NCBI RefSeq assembly: GCF_000953825.1
Contig: NZ_BBUL01000093.1
Coordinates: 1-64,000 of the forward strand
DNA length: 64,000 nt
Direction: 5' to 3'
Source: Cellvibrio sp. OA-2007
Lineage (GTDB): Bacteria; Pseudomonadota; Gammaproteobacteria; Pseudomonadales; Cellvibrionaceae
Within the stretch, counting starts at the first letter, position 1. Each line of letters starts with the position of its first letter. A program made the position numbers and the translations under genes. Below the pieces are notes generated by a model, which was not told where the DNA came from, did not search any database, and worked only from the letters and a program-made list of their open reading frames with translations. This document shows positions 1 to 8,743 of this stretch, piece after piece.

Positions 1-371
1 TTCACGCCGTTAGTGGTCATGCTGGCGGGCGTTAGAAAATATTCGCCGTTCATGGTGCTCAACACCTGCCCCATACCACGTACGCTCACCACACTGCCCT
101 GGCCGCCGCTGCGCTGGATTTGAATACCGGTAATACGCTGGAGCGAGTCGGCGATGGTGGTGTCGGGCAGTTTGCCTATATCTTCGGCGGCGACTGAATC
201 GACGATTTGTGCTGAGTTGCGTTTTACATCAATCGCTCTTTCCTGTGCGCCGCGCACACCGGTGACAACAACTTCTTCGACCGAATCGCCCTGTGCATAA
301 GCACCAGTAGCGAAGCAGGTGGTAATAAGCGTGGCGAGTAGGGTTTTATTAAAATTCGTAGACGTTTTCAT
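1..371 (-). CDS. TonB-dependent receptor, N-terminal part (runs off the window)
   Basis: Only the first 123 codons are inside the window; the gene continues beyond base 1. The start is the ATG at 369-371 and the first ~26 residues form a signal peptide ending in AYAQ. The sequence EEVVVTGVRGAQERA and then EDIGKLPD..IADSLQRITGIQIQR is the typical plug-domain entry of the large TonB-dependent receptors (TonB-Xanth-Caul type) that import oligosaccharides in Cellvibrio and Xanthomonas. It lies downstream of a mannanase gene on the same strand and has a LacI-type operator 134 bases before its start, so uptake of mannan-derived oligosaccharides is a reasonable inference. The substrate cannot be read from this part. 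Confidence 0.9.
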   Translation of the reverse strand, partial: MKTSTNFNKTLLATLITTCFATGAYAQGDSVEEVVVTGVRGAQERAIDVKRNSAQIVDSVAAEDIGKLPDTTIADSLQRITGIQIQRSGGQGSVVSVRGMGQVLSTMNGEYFLTPASMTTNGV

Positions 372-900
372 AGCCGATAGTGGGTCCTTTAGTTTTGACT
401 TCTTATGTGTGTGTTCCCTGTATTTTAAGCTTATACAGGCTCTCAGTCAGAACCTTGGCACCGCGTGGAGGCACCGTTCAATTCTGAGAGACTGGTGAAC
501 CTAGTGCAACCGTTTACATATACGAGCATGCCCCAGCGAGTTAACGATAACATATATATTTCATATATTAAAAAGATTAGGTTTTTTTATTATTAAAATT
601 GTTTGTGGTGTGCATAAAATTCATATAACACTGATTAGTAAAGACTTTAATTTATTGTGTGCCACTAGACTTGATTTTTATTAGGAAAGGATAGCGAAAA
701 AATTTAAATCTTCGTAACCTCGAAAATTTGTACACGGTTACTTTTTACATTGAGTGACCCTAGTATCAGGGGACGCAAAAGGTATACTTTCACCCTGTCG
801 TCGCACTGTTTGTGAAGCCCTCAGCATAGAACCACTGTCATCGCCTGAAGTGAAGGCAATATAGAGCACGGCACAACCAATTAATTTCTCGGAATGATAA
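372..900. promoter_or_regulatory. AT-rich upstream region of the TonB receptor gene
   Basis: No coding region is supported here. It is the 5' region of the minus-strand TonB receptor. It contains one perfect LacI-family operator match (505-518) and one weaker 12/14 match at 729-742. Confidence 0.5.
505..518. promoter_or_regulatory. LacI-family operator upstream of TonB receptor
   Basis: TGCAACCGTTTACA fits the LacI/GalR-family palindrome TGNAANCGNTTNCA at every defined position, including the central CG. It sits 134 bases upstream of the receptor ATG. The same pattern occurs before the neighbouring mannanase gene (6555-6568), suggesting a common sugar-responsive repressor encoded outside the window. 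Confidence 0.65.
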
Positions 901-940
901 AAACAAAAAGCCCCCGAGCGGCTTTAGCCGACCCGAGGGA
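901..940 (-). terminator. Rho-independent terminator of the mannanase gene
   Basis: Read on the minus strand, a GC-rich stem of eleven base pairs with one bulged T and a TAAA loop is followed by CTTTTTGTTT. It lies 35 bases past the mannanase stop codon. Confidence 0.8.
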
Positions 941-974
941 AGAGAGAGCGAGGAGAGCGCTCAGAGTTACATCA

Positions 975-3900
975 CTATTGATTTAAGCCCTGATACAGTT
1001 CCGAATACTGCTTGATGATGTCGCAGCTGGGTTTATGCCAAGTCATGTGGATGACCTTGCCTTCAACATTGTTGCCCGGTGCGCCCAGCTTGCTAAGGCT
1101 GAGCTCAGCTTCATTAATTGCGCAGTAGAACTGGAAGCCGTCATTATTAGCTGTCCAGCCACCGCTGGCTTCACCATAGGGGCCAGAACACCACTGACAA
1201 CCGCCCAGGGGCGTCATGCCATTACCCCACTCTAATCCGGACAGCTGCCAGGTAAGCATGCCGCCAATAGCATCGCGCTGGGCCCAAGCTTTGGCGTACC
1301 AGCTGGCAAAGTATTGGTCGCGCTGCTGCAGCGACACCTTCACAAAACTATCCACCAGTGCTTGATCAGTAAAGCTGGTGAGTTTTACCGTTTGCGCGCC
1401 AGTGGTGCGCTGCTCGTTAACCGGCCAACTGAACTCACCGATATAAGCTGGCTTGCCCAAATCGCGCGCCAAGTCCGCCAGCAGGTCAAAGTTGCCGAGG
1501 GTTTGGGCATCGGTTAAACCCCACCAAGTGGGATAAAGGTGAGCACTAATAGCGTCGATATTTGGGTCGCTATTGACGGCGCGCAGGTTGGCGTAAGTAT
1601 CGCCCGCCCCTGCAGCACCAAAGGACGACTCCATACCGATAGAGACCAACTGCTGTGGCGCAATGGATTTTATGTGCGCGGCAATGCTGCTCACCCAAGC
1701 GCTAAAACCGGGCAAGTCGCTGCCAATACGCGGCTCATTGGCCAACTCCCACATCATGATGGTTGGATCATTTTTGTAGGCCACACCGGTGATGCTGTTG
1801 GTGTGATTGAGCAGATTGGTGATAAAGGCCTTGTAGATCTCGCGCCCGGGCGCACTGGCATAACCACCGTAGCTGTCGATATTGCCGAAGTAGTTCCAGT
1901 GATCGCCAAGCGACAACACCAAGCGAATACCGCGCTCCTCGGCCAGAGCCACATAATTATCAAACAGTTGGAAACTGCGGTCGATAATCGCTTGCTCCTG
2001 CGCCGTGCGCTGCGCCGCTGGCTTGCTCAAAATGAACGAGCCATTGGATTTCATATTGATGCAGACGCCGTCGTGGGTTTTGGTGTCGTTGCAGAACATC
2101 CAGGTGCGCACTACATTCATTTTTAAATGGGCGGCGCGCTCAAAGAAGTCCTTAGCCATAGCCTCGGGCTTGTACATCAAGTAATACTGATTAGAGCCGT
2201 TGAAGTAGAAGGGTTTATTGCCCAACACAAACTGCGTGCCCGAGCGCTCTACAAACTGCTTATTGGCCGATGCCCCCACTTGCAAGCGCAGGCTTTGGCT
2301 TAGGCCAGTGCCCTCAACTCCGAACTGCAGGCGATAAATGCCATCGCCCTGATTGGGGATAACCAAGGGGCTAGCACCGCTATAACTCACCGGCGCTGCA
2401 CCATTGAGGCTGTAGCTCAGTTTGCCCGCACCTTGTTTAAGGTAACTGATTTGAATATTGCTACCCGAAGCCAGCTGCGCAAAGTTCGCCGGGCTTTGAA
2501 TTTGCAAGCCGCCCAACAACTCCACCTTAAGGCTATGCACAGTCATGTAGCCCCAATCACCGGCGTTCACTTGAATACCGGCGCTGTGGCTGCCCTGACT
2601 TAGCATCAGAGTACGCACACTGGTCGCTGGGGTTGCTGAATTAAAGTTAGTGGCAACACCGGCACCGTCCACCATGAGCGTATTGACCTTACTGCCGCTG
2701 GGCGTGCTCCAGGTCAGGGTCAAGCGATACTCCCCCGCCATAGGTGCATTAAATGTCCAGATGGCACCACTGCCCGCAGCTTTTAATTCCACCGCATCGC
2801 CAGATAACACTGCCGCGCCCTGCAAGCTGGCGCTATTGGCGGCGTAATTCCAAGTCATCTCCGCAGGTGCCACACTGGTGGCGACCGAGCTAGTAGTTTG
2901 CACACTGCTAGAACTGACAAGGGACGACGCAGGCTGGCTCGACGCTGCCACAGAGCTGGGCACAGATGAACTTGACGCTTGTGATGTGGCCGCTGCCGAG
3001 CTAGTCGAGCCGCCAAAATAACTCGTCGCTAAAGGTACTACCGTCGCTTTAATACCGGTTGCGGAATCGACTATATCCACCCCGTGTTGCGTCAGTGAAT
3101 AACTGTCGTAGGCGTTGGACATATCGAGCATGGTTTCACCCGCGCCATTGCCGCGCCAAGACCAGGCGATCCATCCCATAGATACGCTTTGCGCTTTTTG
3201 CATCAAGTAGAAATGATCAGTGGTTTTGCCACCCGCAGTGTGATTGCTACGCCCAAACTCGCCCACTACCACCGGCAACTGGGTATTGATTAGATACTGC
3301 ATGCGCGTATCTATCTCTGCCGTGTTTGACCACTCGTAATAGCCATGAACCGAGAAGATGGTGTTGCGCAGTGGGTCTGCCGCCAGCACGCTGGCACCAC
3401 CATCAAAGAAGTAAGGGTTGTGCCCCCAATCGCCCGCGTCTATAACCAAGGGCGCAGTGATGCCATTGTCGCGCAGGGTTTTTACCGCTTTGGCGTAGGT
3501 GTCGCGCCATACTGTTTTATCCTGACCCCATTCATTGGCGATATTAATTAGCAAGTATGGTTGGTATTTAGGGTCTTTAATCACCGCACCCCAGGTTTCC
3601 GTCCACTTACTGACGGCGTCATCGCCACCGACCACACCGTTATCAATCGCATTGGCATCGCTGCCACCAGTGATTTGATAGGTGCCGCGGCTGCCGTTCT
3701 CCCAATACATCGGCATAGCCAGCATGCGGTTGCGCACAATCTCATCGAGCGCGCTGCGCAACTGGGCGGCAGTGGTATCGGCGCGCAGTTGCAAGCGCAC
3801 CACATTGGCACCGGTTTTAGCGATTTGTGCGATGGAAGCAAACTTAACCGCCGGGTCGTCACCGTATTGCAGGTTCACCCCACGCATGACCAGCGGCGTA

Positions 3901-6332
3901 CCATCGGCTAGGTAGATAGAGCGGCCACTCACATAGATAGTTTGACGGCTGGGCGCGGAGCTGGCGGTAGAACTGCTGCTATTAGGCGCGCTGGACGCAG
4001 CGCCCATACCTGTACCATCGACGGTGTTTTTCTGGGTTTGCAGCAAATTACTGTAGGCACCGATTTTGGCGCAGACCACATCGGTGCGCGCACTGTTGCA
4101 GTAGACGGTAAACCTGTCCCAGTCGTTGTACAGGCCATCGCAAGTCCAACTGTTCAGGTTGGCGGCAGCACCCGGGTGTGACGTACGGCTGGCCTCATAC
4201 TCAGGCGCAAAACAGTATTTGGTTTTGTTGCCGTAGTCGGTTTTGCCGTTGTAAGTCCAGGGCTGCATATTGTCACGCTCCCAGTAATCTAAGCCCGACA
4301 ACAACCAGAGCATGGCGCCATCCAACTGCTTGGCATCCATAAGGTCGTACCACTCGCCATAAATGCGCTCGCGCTCAGCCTGGCTTACACCCTGACGGCC
4401 ATCCCAAAACTGATAGTCGTACATGGCCGCCTGATCAAACTCCACCATGCGCCCAAACTCACCCAAATAAACCGGCTTGCCACCGGCGCGGGCTTTATCG
4501 ATACGGCTGCTGATATAGCTTTTGGCTTCCGCTTCATTCAAGCCCCACCAATCTGGGTAGAGGTGAAAGGAGTAGGCATCAATCGCGGGATAGCTGTGAT
4601 CGGCAATGAAGTCAGTACCCTCTTTATAGGCTAAAGGAATGGCCGCTTCGGCTTGGGCGCGAGTTTGCCCCTGTGCCACTAGCTCATTGCGCTGACGCTC
4701 TTCCCAAGGATTGGACGCATCAAACCCTTCCATACCGGTAGAGACCAAATGCTTGCCATCGATAGACTTAATATAGCGTGAGGTCTCGTCGATCCAGCGG
4801 TGAAATGCAGCGCGCTGCTCTTCCGTACAACCGACGCAGCGCGGCTCGTTGGCCAGCTCCCACATCATGATGCTGGGGTCATCTTTGTACTTAATGCCAG
4901 TCAAGTGGTTGGTACGATTCAACACATAGCTGATGTATTCGCGGAACCGCTGTTGCGACCAGGCATCACCATAGAATTTCGCCGCCGCTTCAACGATGAA
5001 CTCATGGTCTTCTTTACCTTGCGGGCCATTGACTATAGCGGCGTTGTAATCTGCCACTGCCTTGTTGATACCATCCGGCGTAGTGGCGGTGAAACGCTCG
5101 GCATAACGCTGTTTGATCTCCACGCGATAGCATTGCAATGCTTCGTCGGCATCGGTGGTTTGACCATCGCCATCCACATCGATATTAGGTGACCAGGCCG
5201 CGTATTGGCACATGCCGCCAAAACCGCCCCAGTAGTTGGTCAGCGGCAAAATCGACTTGATGCCACGATCGCCCGCCTCCTTCAGCATAAAGTCCAACTG
5301 CTTAAAGCCCACTTCATTGAAGCGTGCCGCTGCGGTCACTTTATCGGGGTTGTTAGGCTGGAAGCAGTGACTATCGGACTGGGTGCCAGTGCCAAAAATC
5401 GGGTCCCAATAACCGGTGTAGTCGGTGCTGCCATAGTATTCACCATCGCAGAAACCCCAAGCACGCAAACTGGTCATGCCCAGATTTTTCATGTCACCCA
5501 AAACATCCAACACCATTTTGGGATGTTTGTAGAACATGAAGTATTGATTGGAACCGTTGGTGTAAAAGTATTTGCCATCCAGACCAAAGTGGCCATCGGG
5601 CGTGGCGTACACAAAGCCCGGGGTTTTCGGTGTGCCGATGACCGAGCTAAGGCTAGACGAGCTCACCGTACCAAGACTTGAGCTTTTCAATGAACTGGCA
5701 ACTGAACTTGTCACCGAGCTTTTTATCGAGCTGGCAACTGAGCTATTAACCGAACTTTTTATTGAGCTAGCCACCGCGCTAGAGGCGGCACCCACTACGC
5801 CATAGGGCGCGGGCTGCTCGCTACAGGTGGTGCGTGCAATACAACTTTTTTGCTCTTCCCAACCCCAGCCCGACGGCGTGGCTTTACATAAGGGATAAAG
5901 ATTGCCGTACCAATTACATTGGGCGGCAGTTGCCAACGAAGAGCCTGTGCCAGATGAGGTGGCGGCTGACGAAGGCGCTATGGATGAGGCTGCCAGGGAT
6001 GAAAGTGCTGCCGATGAAAAGGCGATAGATGAACGCACCGACGAAGACTGCGCACTTGAGGAGGGTACCAGTGAAGCTGCCGAGCTCTGGCTTGAGCTAC
6101 AAGCCTGCAGCCACTGCCACGCATCCCACTCATCGGCTTTATTGGGTGTTTTACCCGGGTTAATCCAATAGCGCGCTTTATACTCATCACCTTGATAGGT
6201 GATCACCTCGCCCCCTTTGTAGGTTGTACTGGAAGACCACACCACCGAAGTGCATTGCCCGGCTAATGCGGGAAGCGCACTCGCCATAGCAAAAACCCCG
6301 ACAATGGAGGAACACAATTGAAGTTTCTTCAT
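975..6332 (-). CDS. Secreted multimodular mannanase with three GH5 catalytic domains
   Basis: Predicted secreted endo-beta-1,4-mannanase of 1785 residues. Order: signal peptide (1-24), CBM5/12 chitin/cellulose-type binding module (about 26-78), Ser-rich linker, CBM10 (about 138-170, CNWYG..), long Ser-rich linker (180-232), GH5 domain 1 (about 236-770), short Ser linker, GH5 domain 2 (about 797-1105), Ser linker (1109-1153), CBM35-like beta-sandwich (about 1158-1274), Ig-like segment (1275-1354), GH5 domain 3 (about 1357-1785). All three domains keep both catalytic glutamates: WELANEPR E497 and GEFGR E625; IANEWG E934 and GEFGR E1025; WELANEPR E1533 and GEFSW E1633. Domains 1 and 3 resemble GH5 subfamily 7 and domain 2 resembles subfamily 8; these subfamily calls are from memory of family motifs. 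Domain 1 carries a calcium-loop-like insert (DVDGDGQTTDAD, 385-396). Usual mannanases have one catalytic domain. Confidence 0.88.
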   Translation of the reverse strand: MKKLQLCSSIVGVFAMASALPALAGQCTSVVWSSSTTYKGGEVITYQGDEYKARYWINPGKTPNKADEWDAWQWLQACSSSQSSAASLVPSSSAQSSSVRSSIAFSSAALSSLAASSIAPSSAATSSGTGSSLATAAQCNWYGNLYPLCKATPSGWGWEEQKSCIARTTCSEQPAPYGVVGAASSAVASSIKSSVNSSVASSIKSSVTSSVASSLKSSSLGTVSSSSLSSVIGTPKTPGFVYATPDGHFGLDGKYFYTNGSNQYFMFYKHPKMVLDVLGDMKNLGMTSLRAWGFCDGEYYGSTDYTGYWDPIFGTGTQSDSHCFQPNNPDKVTAAARFNEVGFKQLDFMLKEAGDRGIKSILPLTNYWGGFGGMCQYAAWSPNIDVDGDGQTTDADEALQCYRVEIKQRYAERFTATTPDGINKAVADYNAAIVNGPQGKEDHEFIVEAAAKFYGDAWSQQRFREYISYVLNRTNHLTGIKYKDDPSIMMWELANEPRCVGCTEEQRAAFHRWIDETSRYIKSIDGKHLVSTGMEGFDASNPWEERQRNELVAQGQTRAQAEAAIPLAYKEGTDFIADHSYPAIDAYSFHLYPDWWGLNEAEAKSYISSRIDKARAGGKPVYLGEFGRMVEFDQAAMYDYQFWDGRQGVSQAERERIYGEWYDLMDAKQLDGAMLWLLSGLDYWERDNMQPWTYNGKTDYGNKTKYCFAPEYEASRTSHPGAAANLNSWTCDGLYNDWDRFTVYCNSARTDVVCAKIGAYSNLLQTQKNTVDGTGMGAASSAPNSSSSTASSAPSRQTIYVSGRSIYLADGTPLVMRGVNLQYGDDPAVKFASIAQIAKTGANVVRLQLRADTTAAQLRSALDEIVRNRMLAMPMYWENGSRGTYQITGGSDANAIDNGVVGGDDAVSKWTETWGAVIKDPKYQPYLLINIANEWGQDKTVWRDTYAKAVKTLRDNGITAPLVIDAGDWGHNPYFFDGGASVLAADPLRNTIFSVHGYYEWSNTAEIDTRMQYLINTQLPVVVGEFGRSNHTAGGKTTDHFYLMQKAQSVSMGWIAWSWRGNGAGETMLDMSNAYDSYSLTQHGVDIVDSATGIKATVVPLATSYFGGSTSSAAATSQASSSSVPSSVAASSQPASSLVSSSSVQTTSSVATSVAPAEMTWNYAANSASLQGAAVLSGDAVELKAAGSGAIWTFNAPMAGEYRLTLTWSTPSGSKVNTLMVDGAGVATNFNSATPATSVRTLMLSQGSHSAGIQVNAGDWGYMTVHSLKVELLGGLQIQSPANFAQLASGSNIQISYLKQGAGKLSYSLNGAAPVSYSGASPLVIPNQGDGIYRLQFGVEGTGLSQSLRLQVGASANKQFVERSGTQFVLGNKPFYFNGSNQYYLMYKPEAMAKDFFERAAHLKMNVVRTWMFCNDTKTHDGVCINMKSNGSFILSKPAAQRTAQEQAIIDRSFQLFDNYVALAEERGIRLVLSLGDHWNYFGNIDSYGGYASAPGREIYKAFITNLLNHTNSITGVAYKNDPTIMMWELANEPRIGSDLPGFSAWVSSIAAHIKSIAPQQLVSIGMESSFGAAGAGDTYANLRAVNSDPNIDAISAHLYPTWWGLTDAQTLGNFDLLADLARDLGKPAYIGEFSWPVNEQRTTGAQTVKLTSFTDQALVDSFVKVSLQQRDQYFASWYAKAWAQRDAIGGMLTWQLSGLEWGNGMTPLGGCQWCSGPYGEASGGWTANNDGFQFYCAINEAELSLSKLGAPGNNVEGKVIHMTWHKPSCDIIKQYSELYQGLNQ

Positions 6333-6954
6333 AAGAATGCCTGCTAGTTGATTTTAGAATTATCGTTACCAGCGCAAGTACTGCCCTAACACAACCCAGC
6401 CCACGCCCTAAAGCACGAGCCGCATAATTGTTATGTATTAACTTGCTTTCTCTCTTAAGCGCACTTCCTAAGCGCAATATTATGTTTCCCTTGAAGACCA
6501 ACTCACCTGATTGAGAAGGGAGAGCTGAATGCAATGCTGCGATTAAAGAGTACATGTAATCGATTACACTAACAACAGGAATAAGCAGAATTGAATCTCA
6601 AAAATAGCGTTAACATTAGTATGATGTATCGCAAAACACCTTTTTATGTAGGAAGATAAAACAATCAAGTAACCAATTACATCGCACCTCATCAAAAAGA
6701 CAACGCTCGCGTGGCGCAATCATCGTTCTAACCCTAGCAATGAGATTCAGGTTTGCAGCAGTAGTGCAACAACTGCGATTGATAACATGCAGATACTCAA
6801 GTCAGTAAGTGTAGATTTAAGTCGCATCGAACCGATAGATGCCAAAGACGGCGTGCCGCCGCTGGACTTAGATCATCGATTGGGCCCTTTTTGCTTTACT
6901 AATACGAGGGTGCAATGAACAAATGGAAGCGGAGAATGTTTCGCTGAGGCACGC
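6333..6954. promoter_or_regulatory. Upstream region of the mannanase gene
   Basis: AT-rich intergenic region with no supported gene. It contains the perfect LacI-type palindrome at 6555-6568 and a weaker 12/14 match at 6668-6681. The part from about 6720 onward shows nothing recognisable before the hemN remnant begins. Confidence 0.4.
6555..6568. promoter_or_regulatory. LacI-family operator upstream of mannanase
   Basis: TGTAATCGATTACA is a perfect 14-base palindrome and fits TGNAANCGNTTNCA at every position. It lies 222 bases upstream of the mannanase start codon. It pairs with the operator before the adjacent TonB receptor. Confidence 0.7.
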
Positions 6955-8031
6955 ATAGCGCCAAGCTAACCTACCTTAAAGGCCCACGCATTAACTTTGG
7001 AACAATTAGGGAGCAGATCCGATGCCATCAATTTATGATCAATACACTTGAACATTCGTTATAATTTAAGTCTGCTCGGTACTTTGTTGATTTGAATAAA
7101 AGAAAATCGCTTAGAAGAGGCGTAGATGTATACCAAAAATTGTGCTTAATGTAGGAAAAAAATCGAGTAAGCCTTTATGCTTGGCCAGTGGGTGTGCAGG
7201 ATTTTGATTCCCAAGTTCAAAAAGCAGTAAATCGTTATAACAGTGTTGAAGATGTAAGCACCTTGGTAAAAGCACTACGTCAACAAGACTATCGCTCGAT
7301 CAGTATGGATTTAATTTATGGCCTGCCAATGCAAACTTTGAGCAGTGTCGGTGAAACATTAAATAGAGTGATAGAACTTTCCCCCGACCGCTTGTCATTA
7401 TTTAATTAGGCCCATATGCCGCATCTTTTTAAGAGCCAGCAATTAATTAGCGAGCGTGATCTCCCCCTCAGCAGAGCAAAAACTTGAACTCCTGTATATG
7501 GCGATAGAGCGGTTACAGGGCGCTGGATATGTTTATGTTGGCATGGATCATTTCGCAAAACCGGATGATAGTTTGGTACAAGCACAAAGAGCAGGAAAGT
7601 TACAACGAAATTTTCAGGGCTACCCCACTCATGGCGATTGCGATTTGCTCTCTTTTGGAGCTTCTGAGATTGGCGCATTCGGCAATGTCTATATACAAAA
7701 TGCTAAGCGCGTTGAACATTATCAAAAATCGATTGACTCGGGTGCAATTCCTTTTAATAAAGGTATTGAATTAACCAGCGAAGATCTTTTGCGGCGGTTT
7801 GTAATTAATCAGTTAATTTGTCATTTCAATTTGAATTTTGCTGCTGTTGATAGTGCATTTTGCCGGGATATGCGCACTCATTTTGCTAAAGAATTATCGC
7901 AACTAAAGCTAATGATTGATGATGGAATTGACGTTCTCAATGCGGGGCGGTTGCTTATTCGGAGAATTTGTATGGTGGTTGATGAGTATCTTAATAATGC
8001 ATCATCAATTCGTTACTCCAAGGTAATGTAG
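6955..8031 (+). pseudogene. hemN: Degraded hemN (oxygen-independent coproporphyrinogen III oxidase) remnant
   Basis: The readable C-terminal two thirds match HemN, the radical SAM enzyme of anaerobic haem synthesis: GVQDFDSQVQKAVNR, SMDLIYGLPMQT, LSPDRLSLFN, YVGMDHFAKPDD, RNFQGYPTHGDCDL, QLICHFNLNF and LLIRRICMVVDEYL. The gene is broken. The Tyr codon after LSLFN has become TAG (7407-7409), and about 45 bases later a C run in ATCTCCCCCTC carries a frameshift before SAEQKLELLYMAIERL. A 15-base insertion (YAWPV) splits SL from GVQDF. Before 7160 only fragments such as TYLK..LTLEQL survive. The N-terminal radical SAM CxxxCxxC region is absent, so no function is expected. Confidence 0.82.
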
Positions 8032-8087
8032 TCGGTAATTTTTTGGGGTAGATTTTGAGCAGGTAGTGTAATAGTGATTGGATTGCA

Positions 8088-8384
8088 CTACCCGCTCAAG
8101 GTTGTTGACTTAGGTGTGTCCACTAGAGTTTGGAAGTCCACGTTTAATTTGGAATGGCTTTGATATTGCGCAATCCGCACTGAAGACACAGTTTCAGTAA
8201 CGTCATGCGGCAGCAAAGTTTCTGCGGCAATGTTAAATACATACTGCGGGGTCAGTTCATCGGTTAAACGTAACTTCAACTGAAATACCAAATCATGCCG
8301 TAATACTCTACGTAACGCATTTTTAGACGAAGACACTATTGCCATTGCTGCATCAATATATTTCTTTGGATCGGATCTCTTCAA
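8088..8384 (-). CDS. Hypothetical short ORF, possibly frameshifted
   Basis: A 98-codon open frame starting only with TTG, in the decayed stretch between the hemN remnant and srkA. I do not recognise it. An ATG at 8401-8403 in another frame opens MKLRWDLEEIRSK and then hits a stop. Skipping one base near the A run at about 8367 would join it to the KYIDAAMAIVSSSKNALRR frame. This suggests a frameshifted remnant rather than a working gene. Low confidence that any protein is made. Confidence 0.3.
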   Translation of the reverse strand: MKRSDPKKYIDAAMAIVSSSKNALRRVLRHDLVFQLKLRLTDELTPQYVFNIAAETLLPHDVTETVSSVRIAQYQSHSKLNVDFQTLVDTPKSTTLSG

Positions 8385-8403
8385 GATCCCAGCGTAATTT
8401 CAT

Positions 8404-8743
8404 ATGCTGGCAAAATCGGGGTAACGCATCTCTCGCTTGGGTATAGCATTACAGATTATTGTAAAAAATCGGAATCTTGCATAATACTGTCACTCATGGC
8501 GCTTAATGGCTCATGAGTGGCTTTTGCGGTTACATTTTTTGAGGCTTATTCAGATTTTATCGCGTTTGTTTGGCGCCAACTCATTAGCAATCTCCCCCCC
8601 CAGCCCAAATTTGTACACATCTGCCCTGAATAGTTATGTATACATATGCTACTTTTTGTTTAACTAAACACTTTAATTAACAATTAGTTACAGATGTACA
8701 TGTATGATAGCGTTAAGGTTAGTCAGAGAACCGCGTCTACCAA
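8404..8743. other. Gene-free junction before srkA with one hairpin
   Basis: No coding region is supported. At 8491-8519 an 8-base stem (CACTCATG/CATGAGTG) is followed by GCTTTTGCGG, a terminator-like hairpin on the plus strand whose gene is not evident. The last ~25 bases are the damaged 5' part of srkA (codons for ENRVYQ preceded by an in-frame TAG at 8720-8722). Confidence 0.4.

Noticed and set aside
1539-2126. Plus-strand open frame of 195 codons inside the mannanase gene
   Set aside because: Antisense to GH5 domain 3; no ribosome site and no recognisable domain.
5144-5180. Calcium-loop motif DVDGDGQTTDAD in the first GH5 domain as a dockerin
   Set aside because: Only one loop is present and it lies inside the catalytic domain, so it is more likely a structural calcium site.
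5640-5780. Regular short repeats that could suggest a CRISPR or other array
   Set aside because: They are codons for the Ser-rich linker of the mannanase, in frame, without constant repeat and spacer lengths.
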